From an uncultured Bacteroides sp. (GTDB taxonomy: Bacteria; Bacteroidota; Bacteroidia; Bacteroidales; UBA11471): 16,264 nt of DNA. The stretch spans positions 1-16,264 of the forward strand of contig CAJLYN010000027.1 of assembly GCA_905210875.1 (NCBI GenBank), read 5' to 3'. Of this stretch, positions 7,638 to 16,244 are shown piece after piece; the first letter of the stretch is position 1, and each line of letters begins with the position of its first letter. The notes beneath the pieces were generated by a model, which was not told where the DNA came from, searched no databases, and worked only from the letters and a program-made list of their open reading frames with translations. The position numbers and the translations under genes are program-made.

Positions 7638-9407
7638 ATTTCCTTTTTTAAACTATGATGAAACATATTTCTCTCCTGTTGCTGCTGACTCTCTTCTGCT
7701 CGGCGATAGCCGTCGGGCAAGAGAGCAGTTCGCCCAAGATTACCGGATACATCGTCGACTCTTCGGGTAACCCCATTGCCGGCGCCACCGTGAAGATAAA
7801 AGATTCAACGACAGCCACCATCACCGACGGCAATGGCCAGTTCTCCCTGGCGGTGCCTGCCAGTGAATCGACGCTCATCGCTTCGTTTCTCGGATACCGT
7901 AATCACGAAGTCTCCATCACCCCGACGACACAATCTCTCAAAATCACCCTTGAAGAAGATGCCCAGCAACTCGACGACATCGTTGTCGTAGGATACGGAA
8001 CACAGAAAAAGTCGTCACTCACCAGTTCGGTCGAAGTGGTGAGGGGCGAAGACTTGAAACGTATGCCCGTAATGAATGTCAACGAAGCCTTAGTAGGCCT
8101 CGTGGCCGGTGTGTCGGTACAGAACTCGACCGGCGACCCCAGTTCGGGTAAGGAGTCGGACATTCGTATTCGCGGCATCAACGGAACGCCGCTCCTTGTC
8201 ATCGACGGAGTGCCCCGTTTCGGAGAGAACACCTCCGACGGCGAAATGCGCCTCTCCGACCTTAACCCCGACGACATCGAAAGCATCTCCCTGCTGAAAG
8301 ACGCTGCCGCCGCAGCCGTGTATGGCGCACGGGCCGCCAACGGCGTAATCCTGGTCAAGACCAAACGTGGAGAAGACAACCAGAAGGTGCGCGTCAACTA
8401 CCGGGGACAGTTCAACCTGCAACAGGCCACCTGCCTGCCCGACTTCCTCAACGCCGAAGAGTTTGCCACCCTTTACAACCGTGCCGTCGACGCCCGTGGC
8501 GACGACGTCTACGAAAAATACGACCTCGAAGCCATCAAGAACAACCCCAATCTTTACGGAGACGAAAACCTGCTCGACTACCTCGACAAGTTTGGCTACT
8601 CAACCCTCCACAGCCTCTCGGTATCGGGTGGAAACAAGTTTGTGAAATATTATATATCGGGTGGTTATACAAATATAAAGGGACTCTATTCCGGTGTGGG
8701 ACGCGACCGCTTCAACTATTCGGCCAAACTCGATGCCTACATTGTCAAGGGACTGACCCTCTCGGTCGATATCACCGGGAACCGCTCCAACAACAAAAAT
8801 ACCAGCTATACAACCATCGACGCGGCATACAGCTACTCTCCGTTGCAAGTGCTGCGATACACCTCGGGCGAACTGGCCAGTATCAGCGGCAGCAACCCGC
8901 TGCTGGCTGTCGACGGACTGGGCGGCTATATCCGCAACAAGACCAACTTCAATACACTGTCGGCCACGCTCAATTATGAGTTGCCTTTCTTGAAAGGAAT
9001 GTCGGTCTATCTGAGAGCTACCGTCGACAACAACAACTCCATCAACACGACATTCAGCAGTCCCGAGACGCTCTATCTCTACGACAGCGAGACAGGCGAA
9101 ATATCGGAAGACCCGCTGACCACCTATCCGACCGCCAAAATCAGCCTCTCGCAACGCGACCAGTTTGTCGACAACAAACTCTTTGAGGGAGGCATTAACT
9201 ACACCAACACGTTCCGCGAGCGGCACGATTTCAGCGCCATGCTTGTGGCCAACTATCAGGACTACCGCAACCGCTACATGACCGGTACCAACAACGACAT
9301 GGCCGGGAAATACCCCGAAGTCATCGGTACGGCCACCGACAGCAAACTGGTGGGTAACGAATATTTCTACCAGCGGGCCTCGCTCATCGGACGTTTTACC
9401 TACGGAT

Positions 9408-10727
9408 TTGACAATCGCTATTTCCTCGAAACAAGTTTCCGCGTCGACGGCTCTACCAAGTTACCGCCCGATACGGTGGGGATTCTTCCCCACCGTATCG
9501 GGAGCCTGGGTACTCTCCAACGAGTCGTTCTTCCGCTCGTGGGATCAGCCGGTCATCTCCAACCTCAAATTCCGTGCCTCGACCGGTATTCTGGGTCGTG
9601 ATGCCGTACTCACCGACTTCGGCTATCTCATGAACTACGTCTACACCACCGGCTCGGGCTATCAGATAGGCGGGAATTTCAAGCCGGGTATCATCACCGA
9701 CCCCAACAGTTTTCCCAATCCCGACCTGAAATGGGAAAAGAGTCACGACTACAACATCGCTGTCGATGCCGGATTGTGGAAAAACCGCTTTGCCGTTACC
9801 TATGAATACTATTGGCGCTTCAAGACCGACATGCTCACCTATGCTCCCACCTATCTCTATCCGCCTTCGGCCGGTACGGGAGGTAATGTACCCTACATCA
9901 ACTTCGGCAAGGTGAAGGCCTGGGGCTGGGACCTTACCCTCACACACAAAAACAGTATCGGCCAATTCAAATACGACATCGGTGTCACGGTATCGAAAAC
10001 CTTCGATGTGGTACTCGACTACGGCGATGAATCGTCGGTTGTAGAACATCAGCGCCGCAAAGGGCGCAGTAGCCAGTTGTGGCTGCTCTACCAGTCGGAC
10101 GGGCTGTTCCAGTCCTGGGAAGAGATAGCCAACTATCCCGTCGACCAGGACGGCATGGGCAACACCACACTGGCTCCCGGCGACATCAAATATAAAGATG
10201 TCGACGGCGACCATGTCATCACCGCCAACGACCGGGTATACGTCAAGAGCTCGGCCTACCCCGACTTCTCGATGAGTCTAAGTCTCGGATTGAGCTACAA
10301 AGGGTTCTTCATGAATGCCATGTTGCAAGGAGTTGCCGGTTACCAGCAACAAATAACCGAACTTTATACGCTCGAAAGCAGCAGCTTGCAACGATTCCAA
10401 CGTTACCATCTCACCGATACCTGGACCGAAGACAACCCCGATGCCACCTATCCGCGCATCAAGTTTGCCTCGAAAAACGACAACAACCGCAAAGAGTCGG
10501 ACTTCTGGATTCGCAACTGCAACTACATGCGTCTGCGTTCGCTCACCATCGGGTATGCCCTCCCGGCCAAGCTGCTCCAAAAGAAGAAAATCAACTCGGT
10601 AAGCATTGCCCTGCAAGGAAGCAACCTCTTTACCATCTCCTCCCTTGAAGACGGTATCGACCCCGAATCGCTGCGCGGATATCCCATACAGCGATCTTAT
10701 GGTGTAACTCTCACTTTCGGTTTCTAA
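9408..10727 (+). CDS. C-terminal barrel half of the broken SusC-like transporter
   Basis: This is the second reading frame of the SusC gene. Its true homologous content begins at the CGG codon at 9474 (RWGFFPTVSGAW), about 417 residues, and includes typical late-barrel SusC sequence (for example GDIKYKDVDGDHVITANDRVYV, and SNLFTISSLEDGIDPES near the end, terminating in the strand YGVTLTFGF with a final phenylalanine). The ATG at 9408 lies before the lesion and its first 22 or so codons overlap the first half in another frame, so it is not a natural start. Without a signal peptide or plug this piece would not reach the membrane by itself. Gene finders may call it as a separate gene. Confidence 0.6.
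   Translation: MTIAISSKQVSASTALPSYRPIRWGFFPTVSGAWVLSNESFFRSWDQPVISNLKFRASTGILGRDAVLTDFGYLMNYVYTTGSGYQIGGNFKPGIITDPNSFPNPDLKWEKSHDYNIAVDAGLWKNRFAVTYEYYWRFKTDMLTYAPTYLYPPSAGTGGNVPYINFGKVKAWGWDLTLTHKNSIGQFKYDIGVTVSKTFDVVLDYGDESSVVEHQRRKGRSSQLWLLYQSDGLFQSWEEIANYPVDQDGMGNTTLAPGDIKYKDVDGDHVITANDRVYVKSSAYPDFSMSLSLGLSYKGFFMNAMLQGVAGYQQQITELYTLESSSLQRFQRYHLTDTWTEDNPDATYPRIKFASKNDNNRKESDFWIRNCNYMRLRSLTIGYALPAKLLQKKKINSVSIALQGSNLFTISSLEDGIDPESLRGYPIQRSYGVTLTFGF
9467..9502. repeat. Perfect 16-bp inverted repeat at the SusC frameshift
   Basis: Left arm CCCGATACGGTGGGGA (9467-9482), loop TTCT (9483-9486), right arm TCCCCACCGTATCGGG (9487-9502); all 16 positions pair. It sits inside coding sequence. The right arm encodes conserved SusC sequence (FPTVSG) in the downstream frame, while the left arm contains the frame change. 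Confidence 0.95.
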
Positions 10728-10744
10728 CTTTTAGCTTCATGACA

Positions 10745-12523
10745 ATGAAAAAACTGCTATATACGACACTCCTCTCGTTCCTCTTGCTGAATATATCGAC
10801 AAGTTGCAACGACCTGTTTGAAGAGATACCCTACGATAAACTGTCGGAGAATGCCATCTGGGGCGACGAACTCCTCCTCGACGAGTATGTCCTGCCCTGG
10901 TACCGCAACATGGACGACGGCTTCTCCACCTACGTTACCACCATCATGAAAGGTATCGGTCGGGAATACGAGCCATGGTATGGCGACCAGTTGACCGTGA
11001 GCCGCTCGGAATGGTACAACGCCGACTACGGCGACATACTCCGCAGCAGCCAACAGGAACTTACCACCCGTGGTCGCACCAAATGGAGCTCGTTCTACAC
11101 CCAGATACGCTCAATCAACGTACTGTTTCAGAATGCCGACCAGATTCCGGAAGGCGACCATAAACAACGGGTGCTGGGAGAGGCACACTTTTTCAGGGCC
11201 TACTACTATTACCTGCTGCTACGCATGTACGGAGCACCCATAATCCTCACCGAGCCCTACGACCCACTCACCGACACCCGGCAACTCACCCGTGCCACCT
11301 ATGAAGAGACGGTCAATTTCATTGCCTCTGAGGCCGACCAGGCAGCAGCGCTGCTCGATGCCAACATTCCCGAGAGCGATGCCGGACGTGCCTCCAAAGG
11401 GGCGGCATTCATGCTCAAAGCCAAAACCTACTTCTGGGCTGCCGGCGTGAAATTCCAGAACCGTGCCGAGTCGTATCTCGGCTTCCCCGACGACCGTACC
11501 GACCGCATGTACACCTTGGCGGCCAATGCCTACGACTCACTCATGGCTCTCAACCAGTATGAGCTGATACAAATTGCCGAGACCACACAGGAGGGTATCG
11601 CCGAAGCCTATCACAACATATTCCTGACCAAGAACAGCAAAGAATCGATATGGGAAGTGCAACACAGCGATGACGGCAATTACGATACCGAGTTTGGTCA
11701 CAAGCTCGACCGCGAGACCGCTCCCCCCTCGTGCTACGGCACATTTGCGGCCTATGTGCCCACCCAGAACCATGTCGATGAATACCGCACCGTGAGCGGC
11801 CAGCCCATCGCAACGGCCAGCGACTACGACGAGAACAACCCCTATCTCAACCGCGACTACCGCTTCTACGCCAACGTACTCTACGACGGCTGCTCATTCA
11901 AGGGGAAAACGCTCGAAATACATTACATCTACGACCGTCCGGGCGGCAGTTACACCCGTGGTGCAGACCTCACAGCCTACGGCTCGTCGGAGCAGGCCAC
12001 CTACACCCGCACCGGCTACTACATGAAAAAGTTTGTCAACGAGTCACAGCAAATCGACAACGACGACACCTATGCCAGTAGCCAGAACTGCATCTTGTGG
12101 CGCTATGCCGAGGTGCTGCTCGACTATGCCGAGATTGACTTCAAACAGGGACGCATCGGCGATGCCATGGACAAGCTCAACGAGATACGCCGCCGTGTAC
12201 ACATGCCCGAATATACCTCGATAACGTGGGACGACATCGTAAACGAGCGCCGTGTGGAACTGGCCTTCGAGAAGTCGACCTACTGGGACCTCCTGCGCTG
12301 GGGCATCGCCGAGGAGAAGATGAGTGGGAGCACCAACCCCCTCCGCGGTGTGAACATCTACAAATACCAGGACGGCAGCCCCACGGTCTACCGCGAGAAA
12401 ACGGTCAACGGCACCGACAATACGGTGCGCTACTTCCGCGAGATGCAATATTACTGGCCCATACCCTGGGACGAGATACGCCGCCACGGTATTCCGCAAA
12501 ATCCGCAATGGCTCGAAATGTAA
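10745..12523 (+). CDS. SusD/RagB-like nutrient-binding outer-membrane lipoprotein
   Basis: 592 aa from the ATG at 10745; an ATG two codons earlier (10739) is also possible and would lie 11 bases after the SusC stop. The N-terminus (MKKLLYTTLLSFLLLNISTS, then C21) is a lipoprotein signal with lipid attachment at C21. The block LGEAHFFRAYYYYLLLRMYG in the first third is a hallmark of the SusD TPR-like helical scaffold, and the C-terminal part (about 440-592) has the usual ERRVELAFEKSTYWDLLRWGIAEE and closing PIPWDEIRRHGIPQNPQW sequences. SusD proteins form the lid over the SusC barrel on the cell surface and hold the substrate. Next to two proteases, a peptide substrate as in RagB is plausible but not shown. 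The gene is intact although its SusC partner is broken. Confidence 0.93.
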   Translation: MKKLLYTTLLSFLLLNISTSCNDLFEEIPYDKLSENAIWGDELLLDEYVLPWYRNMDDGFSTYVTTIMKGIGREYEPWYGDQLTVSRSEWYNADYGDILRSSQQELTTRGRTKWSSFYTQIRSINVLFQNADQIPEGDHKQRVLGEAHFFRAYYYYLLLRMYGAPIILTEPYDPLTDTRQLTRATYEETVNFIASEADQAAALLDANIPESDAGRASKGAAFMLKAKTYFWAAGVKFQNRAESYLGFPDDRTDRMYTLAANAYDSLMALNQYELIQIAETTQEGIAEAYHNIFLTKNSKESIWEVQHSDDGNYDTEFGHKLDRETAPPSCYGTFAAYVPTQNHVDEYRTVSGQPIATASDYDENNPYLNRDYRFYANVLYDGCSFKGKTLEIHYIYDRPGGSYTRGADLTAYGSSEQATYTRTGYYMKKFVNESQQIDNDDTYASSQNCILWRYAEVLLDYAEIDFKQGRIGDAMDKLNEIRRRVHMPEYTSITWDDIVNERRVELAFEKSTYWDLLRWGIAEEKMSGSTNPLRGVNIYKYQDGSPTVYREKTVNGTDNTVRYFREMQYYWPIPWDEIRRHGIPQNPQWLEM

Positions 12524-12557
12524 TCCATTAATTATTCACCAATAAAAAAGATTGTCT

Positions 12558-13478
12558 ATGAAAAGAATTGTTACACTTGCACTGCTTTTTGCCGGCGGGC
12601 TCACCTCGGCCGCCTATGCACAAGGCAACCTCTTCACCCCGGCCGACTGCGATGCCAACGGCTGGTTGTGGTTCGACACCCAAGCCAAAATCGACAAATA
12701 TGTAGGCGACGCCAATAGCGAAAAGCTCATCAAGATGATACCTACTGCCTATCAGGAGGAGGTTGAGCCCGATATTTTTGAGCCGCTCTACAACACCGTA
12801 TCACCCACGGTTTACGGAGCCGGCACCGACGGCTATCTGCCGGGCGTTGACTCCACTGGGACTACATTGGGGGCCGACGCCAAACAAGGCGCCATCGTGC
12901 TTGCTCCGGCATCACCCTACACCTCGTTCAACGGCGGAAGCATTCTCCTCCACCTGCCCTCGTGCTATCATCTCGAAGTATTCCTCTCAGCCGAATCGTC
13001 TATCCGTCCGGCCGTGAAGGGTGGTTTTGGAGAGTTGGAAACCGTCGACTGCGCCAATATCAAATCATTCACTTTCCTCTCGTACCACGGTGCCGGACAA
13101 TGTACCTGGGAAGTACAGGACATTGAAAATGCCAGTGGATTCAAACTCAACCAGCAACAGCCTGTAACCGCACAAATCCTCAACGGTAACCAGAGCAAAG
13201 CCGAAATGTATCTGCAAGGCTTGAAAGTGCAGGTTTACGGCGAAGGTGCCGGTATCAGCGGCACAGCCAGCGATGCCAAAGGTATCAACATCGCCCAGAC
13301 AGGCCGTTTCATCTCCCTCTCGCGTGAGGCCGATGTAAATGTCTACAATGCCGCCGGTAAGGTGGTGCTCTCGACCCGTGCCGAAGCACTCGACCTCGGT
13401 GCGCTGGGTACCGGGCTCTACATCGTTCAGGCCCGCGACGCCCAAGCCGTAGCAACCCAAAAAGTGCTGATTCCCTAA
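12558..13478 (+). CDS. Exported protein of unknown function with T9SS-like C-terminal tail, in the SusE position
   Basis: 306 aa from the ATG at 12558; a TTG two codons earlier is in frame but less likely. A signal peptidase I-type signal (MKRIVTLALLFAGGLTSAAY, ending AQ at about 22) is followed by about 215 residues I do not recognise, starting GNLFTPADCDANGWLWFDTQ and rich in beta-forming and small residues. There is no lipobox cysteine. The last 65 residues (from about GRFISLSREADVNVYNAAGK to GTGLYIVQARDAQAVATQKV) match the look of a T9SS type A sorting domain: a VNVYNAAGKVV strand, a short acidic linker, GLYIV, then a basic end. It starts 34 bases after the SusD gene and is probably the last gene of that operon, where SusE/F-like surface binding proteins often sit. 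Substrate capture on the cell surface is inferred from position only. Confidence 0.75.
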   Translation: MKRIVTLALLFAGGLTSAAYAQGNLFTPADCDANGWLWFDTQAKIDKYVGDANSEKLIKMIPTAYQEEVEPDIFEPLYNTVSPTVYGAGTDGYLPGVDSTGTTLGADAKQGAIVLAPASPYTSFNGGSILLHLPSCYHLEVFLSAESSIRPAVKGGFGELETVDCANIKSFTFLSYHGAGQCTWEVQDIENASGFKLNQQQPVTAQILNGNQSKAEMYLQGLKVQVYGEGAGISGTASDAKGINIAQTGRFISLSREADVNVYNAAGKVVLSTRAEALDLGALGTGLYIVQARDAQAVATQKVLIP

Positions 13479-13506
13479 CCGATTCGCATACTCATGAGAA
13501 GAACAG

Positions 13507-13540
13507 GAAGGCTGTGAGTGGAGACCCGCTCACAGCCTTC
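13507..13540 (+). terminator. Hairpin terminator after the SusCD operon
   Basis: A perfect 12-bp stem, GAAGGCTGTGAG (13507-13518) with CTCACAGCCTTC (13529-13540), around a 10-nt loop in which further G-C pairs could form. It begins 28 bases past the stop of the last operon gene. The following bases are TCTACACC rather than a T-run, so termination may be partial. Confidence 0.6.
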
Positions 13541-13649
13541 TCTACACCTGATGTTCTCCACGGGAGGATGTGACACAACAATCGGCAACCGCCTCCCCTC
13601 CGAGAGAAAAAATCCCCTCACACAACCATGAAAACTTCGGCAGCACCTC

Positions 13650-13679
13650 TTGCTCCGCTGTATACTTTTTATATATTTG
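13650..13679 (+). promoter_or_regulatory. Bacteroidetes-type promoter for the M6 metalloprotease gene
   Basis: TTG (13650-13652), 19 nt, then TATATTTG (13672-13679), matching TAnnTTTG. Transcription would begin near 13685, about 19 bases before the ATG at 13704. This rules out the upstream in-frame ATG at 13650 as a start, since it lies inside the promoter. Confidence 0.7.
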
Positions 13680-13703
13680 CAAGACATTCAAACGCTGACT
13701 ACT

Positions 13704-16229
13704 ATGAAAAGATGGATTCTTCTCACCCTTACCCTTCTCGCGCTGGCTCCCGTCATGCGGGCCGCAGAGAAAAATAAAGGCGACCTGAGCAACCTAGTCG
13801 TGTTCCTGCGTTTCGCCAACGAAGGCGACACCCTCTTCGAGAAACCGCTCTCGCACTACGAAGCCCTCTTCAATGACTCGACAGCAGGAGCCAACTCGGT
13901 CTACAACTACTTCAAGGAGGCCTCCTACAACCAGCTCTACTGGCGCAGCCTCTTCTATCCGGCAGCCGATACCGAGGGGCACATCGTCTCCTACCAGGCA
14001 CAGAATCCGCGTGGATATTATGAAAAATATTCCAGCATCAACCCCGACGGCTATGTCGACGACGCACTCGGGGCCAACAAACTGTCCCGGGAGCAAAAAC
14101 TCGTGAAGGAACTCACCGACTACCTCGACACCATCATTCCCGCCGACGCACCTATCGATGCCGACGGCAACGGCGTAGTCGACAACCTCTGCATCATCAT
14201 AAGCGGCCGTTCGGCCATCGGCAGCAGCCATCTGCTGTGGCCCCACCGCTCGCAGCTCTACACCCAGGAAGGCTCGATACAGGGAAAGAAAGTGAGCGAG
14301 TATATCATGCTCTTCGACGATGCCAACGGTTACGGCTCAATGGTAACACCACTCGAAATCAACACCGGAGTGCTGTGCCACGAGATGTCGCACACGCTCG
14401 GCACCTACGACCTCTATCACGGCAGCGCGCGCACCGACCTCAACCCCATCGGGGTGTGGGATCTCATGTCGGACAACCTTACCGTACCACAGAATATGAG
14501 TGCCTACACCAAATACAAATACGGCAAATGGCTCGACGAGATACCCGAGATATCGGAACCCGGCACCTACACGCTGAACCCGCTCAACACGGCCAGTCGC
14601 GAAAACATCGCCTACAAGATATGCCCCACGGGGTCGGACCAGTATTTCGTGGTGGAATACCGCAAGAAAGAGGGATTCGATGCCGGACTGCCCGAGTCGG
14701 GCCTGCTCGTCTACCGGGTAGACCCCCGTTACACGGGCAACAATGCCTACGATGGCAGCTCCAAGTTTGACGAGCTCTACCTCTTCCGCCCCGGCGGCAC
14801 GACAACCACCGACGGCAACATCGAGAAAGCTGCATTCAGCGCCGAGAGCGGCCGCACGGCCTTCGGTGGTGATGCCGAGGAGAAACCCTTCTATACCAAC
14901 GGTGAGATTGCCCGCTTTGCCATCGGCAACGTATCGACCTGCGGCGAGACCCTCACCTTCGACCTGCTGCCCGTAGCCTCGCGCATCTACCTGCCCAGCG
15001 ATACCGTAGTCGTAGCCGGGAACAGCGGCAGCAGCACGGCCATCACCGTAGAGGCCGACACCTCGTGGCAGATAGCTTCGGTACCCGAATGGCTCGACAT
15101 CGCTCCGCTGCAAGGACGCACGGGCAAGACGACACTGGTCATCACCACCCGTTCGAAAAACGAGACGGCAGCCTCACGTTATGCCGATATCACTCTGAAT
15201 GCCATCGATGAAGCCGGCGTCTCGGCCACGCTCACCGTGGCCCAGGCCTCGGGGCAGATACTGGCCCCGTCGGGACTCGCTGCCACGGTAACGGGAGCAG
15301 GTGTCGAACTCACATGGTCGGCTCCGGTGTCGGGCGAAACCGTCCTGAGTGAAGATTTTGAAAATGTCGCCTCGGTGGCCAACTGGACCATTCGTCACGA
15401 CTCGCAGAATCCCAAACAGTGGATACACGCAGCTGCCGACAACAGCACCGAAACTGCCGACGGCTCATACGCCATGAAACTCGAATCAGACTGGGACTAC
15501 ATGCACCAGGACGAGTGGCTCATCTCACCCACGTTTGCCCAGGGGGCACGGCTCTCCTTCCACTCCAAGTCGATAGCTCCGCAGAAAAACAATGCGCACA
15601 ACTTCTACTATGTGCTGGTAAGCTCTGATAATGGAAAGTCATGGGAAATTCTCTACGACCTGAAAACGCAAAGCACGGCCGTGAACGTCTACGAAGAGAT
15701 TGTGCTCGACCTCACCCCCTATCTCTCCGACTCGATGCGCATCGCTTTCCGCGGCTATGACGATAACGACCAGGGCCTCTCCTACTGGTGGATTGTCGAC
15801 GGCGTATCGGTATACCCCACCACCGACCTCTCTACGGTTACCGGCTACAACATCTACCGCAACGGCGTGAAGATTGCCACCGTTGCAGAGTGCAGCTACA
15901 CCGACCTTCTCGCACCCGAAGGTGAGGTTTCCTACCAGATTTCGGCCCTCACGGCCAATGGCGAGACGGCTCTCTCAGCCCCGGTTGTCATCGACATGAG
16001 CGGAATGGACCCAACCGATGCAGAGCCGACAACAGCCTATTACGACACGCATAGCCGGCGGCTGATGGTACCGGGTGCCACACGTGTGGTTATTACAGGC
16101 ATCGACGGGCGCAGCACAGTGCTTACAGCCCCGGCCGGATATATCGACCTCGGCGAATGGCCCACCGGCCTCTACGTGGCCCGCATATCGACAGGCCAGT
16201 CGGTGGCAATAGTCAAATTCCTCCGCTAA
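13704..16229 (+). CDS. Secreted M6-family metalloprotease with BACON, split FN3, jelly-roll and T9SS-like tail
   Basis: 841 aa with a signal peptide (MKRWILLTLTLLALAPVMRA). The zinc site HEMSHTLGTYD (226-236) is the HExxHxxGxxD pattern of family M6 (immune inhibitor A-like), with catalytic E227; D152-A-D-G-N-G-V-V-D160 upstream looks like a calcium-binding loop. After the peptidase (about 25-330) and a beta-rich linker comes a BACON-like domain (about 430-515, with SWQIASVPEWLDI). Next is FN3-like sequence (about 520-545) interrupted by a jelly-roll or 'cleaved adhesin/choice-of-anchor J' module (about 547-706, SEDFENV to WWIVDGVSV) that resumes as FN3 (GYNIYRNGVKIA, to about 765). The end (about 776-841) resembles a T9SS sorting domain (GLYVARISTGQSVAIVKFLR). 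It likely works at the cell surface or is released, cutting proteins; its target is unknown. It has its own promoter, downstream of the SusCD operon. Confidence 0.9.
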   Translation: MKRWILLTLTLLALAPVMRAAEKNKGDLSNLVVFLRFANEGDTLFEKPLSHYEALFNDSTAGANSVYNYFKEASYNQLYWRSLFYPAADTEGHIVSYQAQNPRGYYEKYSSINPDGYVDDALGANKLSREQKLVKELTDYLDTIIPADAPIDADGNGVVDNLCIIISGRSAIGSSHLLWPHRSQLYTQEGSIQGKKVSEYIMLFDDANGYGSMVTPLEINTGVLCHEMSHTLGTYDLYHGSARTDLNPIGVWDLMSDNLTVPQNMSAYTKYKYGKWLDEIPEISEPGTYTLNPLNTASRENIAYKICPTGSDQYFVVEYRKKEGFDAGLPESGLLVYRVDPRYTGNNAYDGSSKFDELYLFRPGGTTTTDGNIEKAAFSAESGRTAFGGDAEEKPFYTNGEIARFAIGNVSTCGETLTFDLLPVASRIYLPSDTVVVAGNSGSSTAITVEADTSWQIASVPEWLDIAPLQGRTGKTTLVITTRSKNETAASRYADITLNAIDEAGVSATLTVAQASGQILAPSGLAATVTGAGVELTWSAPVSGETVLSEDFENVASVANWTIRHDSQNPKQWIHAAADNSTETADGSYAMKLESDWDYMHQDEWLISPTFAQGARLSFHSKSIAPQKNNAHNFYYVLVSSDNGKSWEILYDLKTQSTAVNVYEEIVLDLTPYLSDSMRIAFRGYDDNDQGLSYWWIVDGVSVYPTTDLSTVTGYNIYRNGVKIATVAECSYTDLLAPEGEVSYQISALTANGETALSAPVVIDMSGMDPTDAEPTTAYYDTHSRRLMVPGATRVVITGIDGRSTVLTAPAGYIDLGEWPTGLYVARISTGQSVAIVKFLR

Positions 16230-16244
16230 AAACAATTTTGCCCG

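Larger units (their letters stand above)
7655..10727 (+). pseudogene. SusC/RagA-like TonB-dependent outer-membrane transporter, interrupted by a frameshift
   Basis: The first frame (7655-9601, 648 aa) has a signal peptide (about 1-21), a carboxypeptidase-regulatory-like domain (about 28-105), TonB box DDIVVVGYG (107-115), and a plug (about 117-235, with LLKDAAAAAVYGARAANGVILV), then barrel strands. Around codon 607 (base 9474) homology moves to another frame, which continues RWGFFPTVSGAWVLSNESFF to TAA at 10727. The out-of-frame tail (residues 608-648) ends at TGA 9599-9601. Rejoined, the protein would be about 1024 aa, a normal SusC length. SusC proteins form a TonB-powered barrel closed by a SusD lid and import oligosaccharides or, in RagA, peptides. 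The first ATG after two tandem methionine codons fits a MMKHIS start. The break lies in a perfect inverted repeat. As read, no full barrel can be made; the gene otherwise shows no decay. Confidence 0.88.

Noticed and set aside
9461..9480. Programmed +1 ribosomal frameshifting (for example slipping at CCC before GAT) to make full-length SusC
   Set aside because: A +1 shift there gives one residue fewer than the usual spacing before RWGFF, and no known SusC gene relies on recoding as far as I know. A two-base loss fits better, though recoding cannot be fully excluded from sequence.
13628..13753. A short plus-strand frame starting at ATG 13628 (MKTSAAPLAPLYTFYIFA)
   Set aside because: It runs across the promoter and the first codons of the M6 protease gene in another frame and shows no coding signal.
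14337..15113. A 258-codon minus-strand open frame inside the M6 protease gene
   Set aside because: It overlaps the catalytic region of a well-supported plus-strand gene and has no recognisable features.
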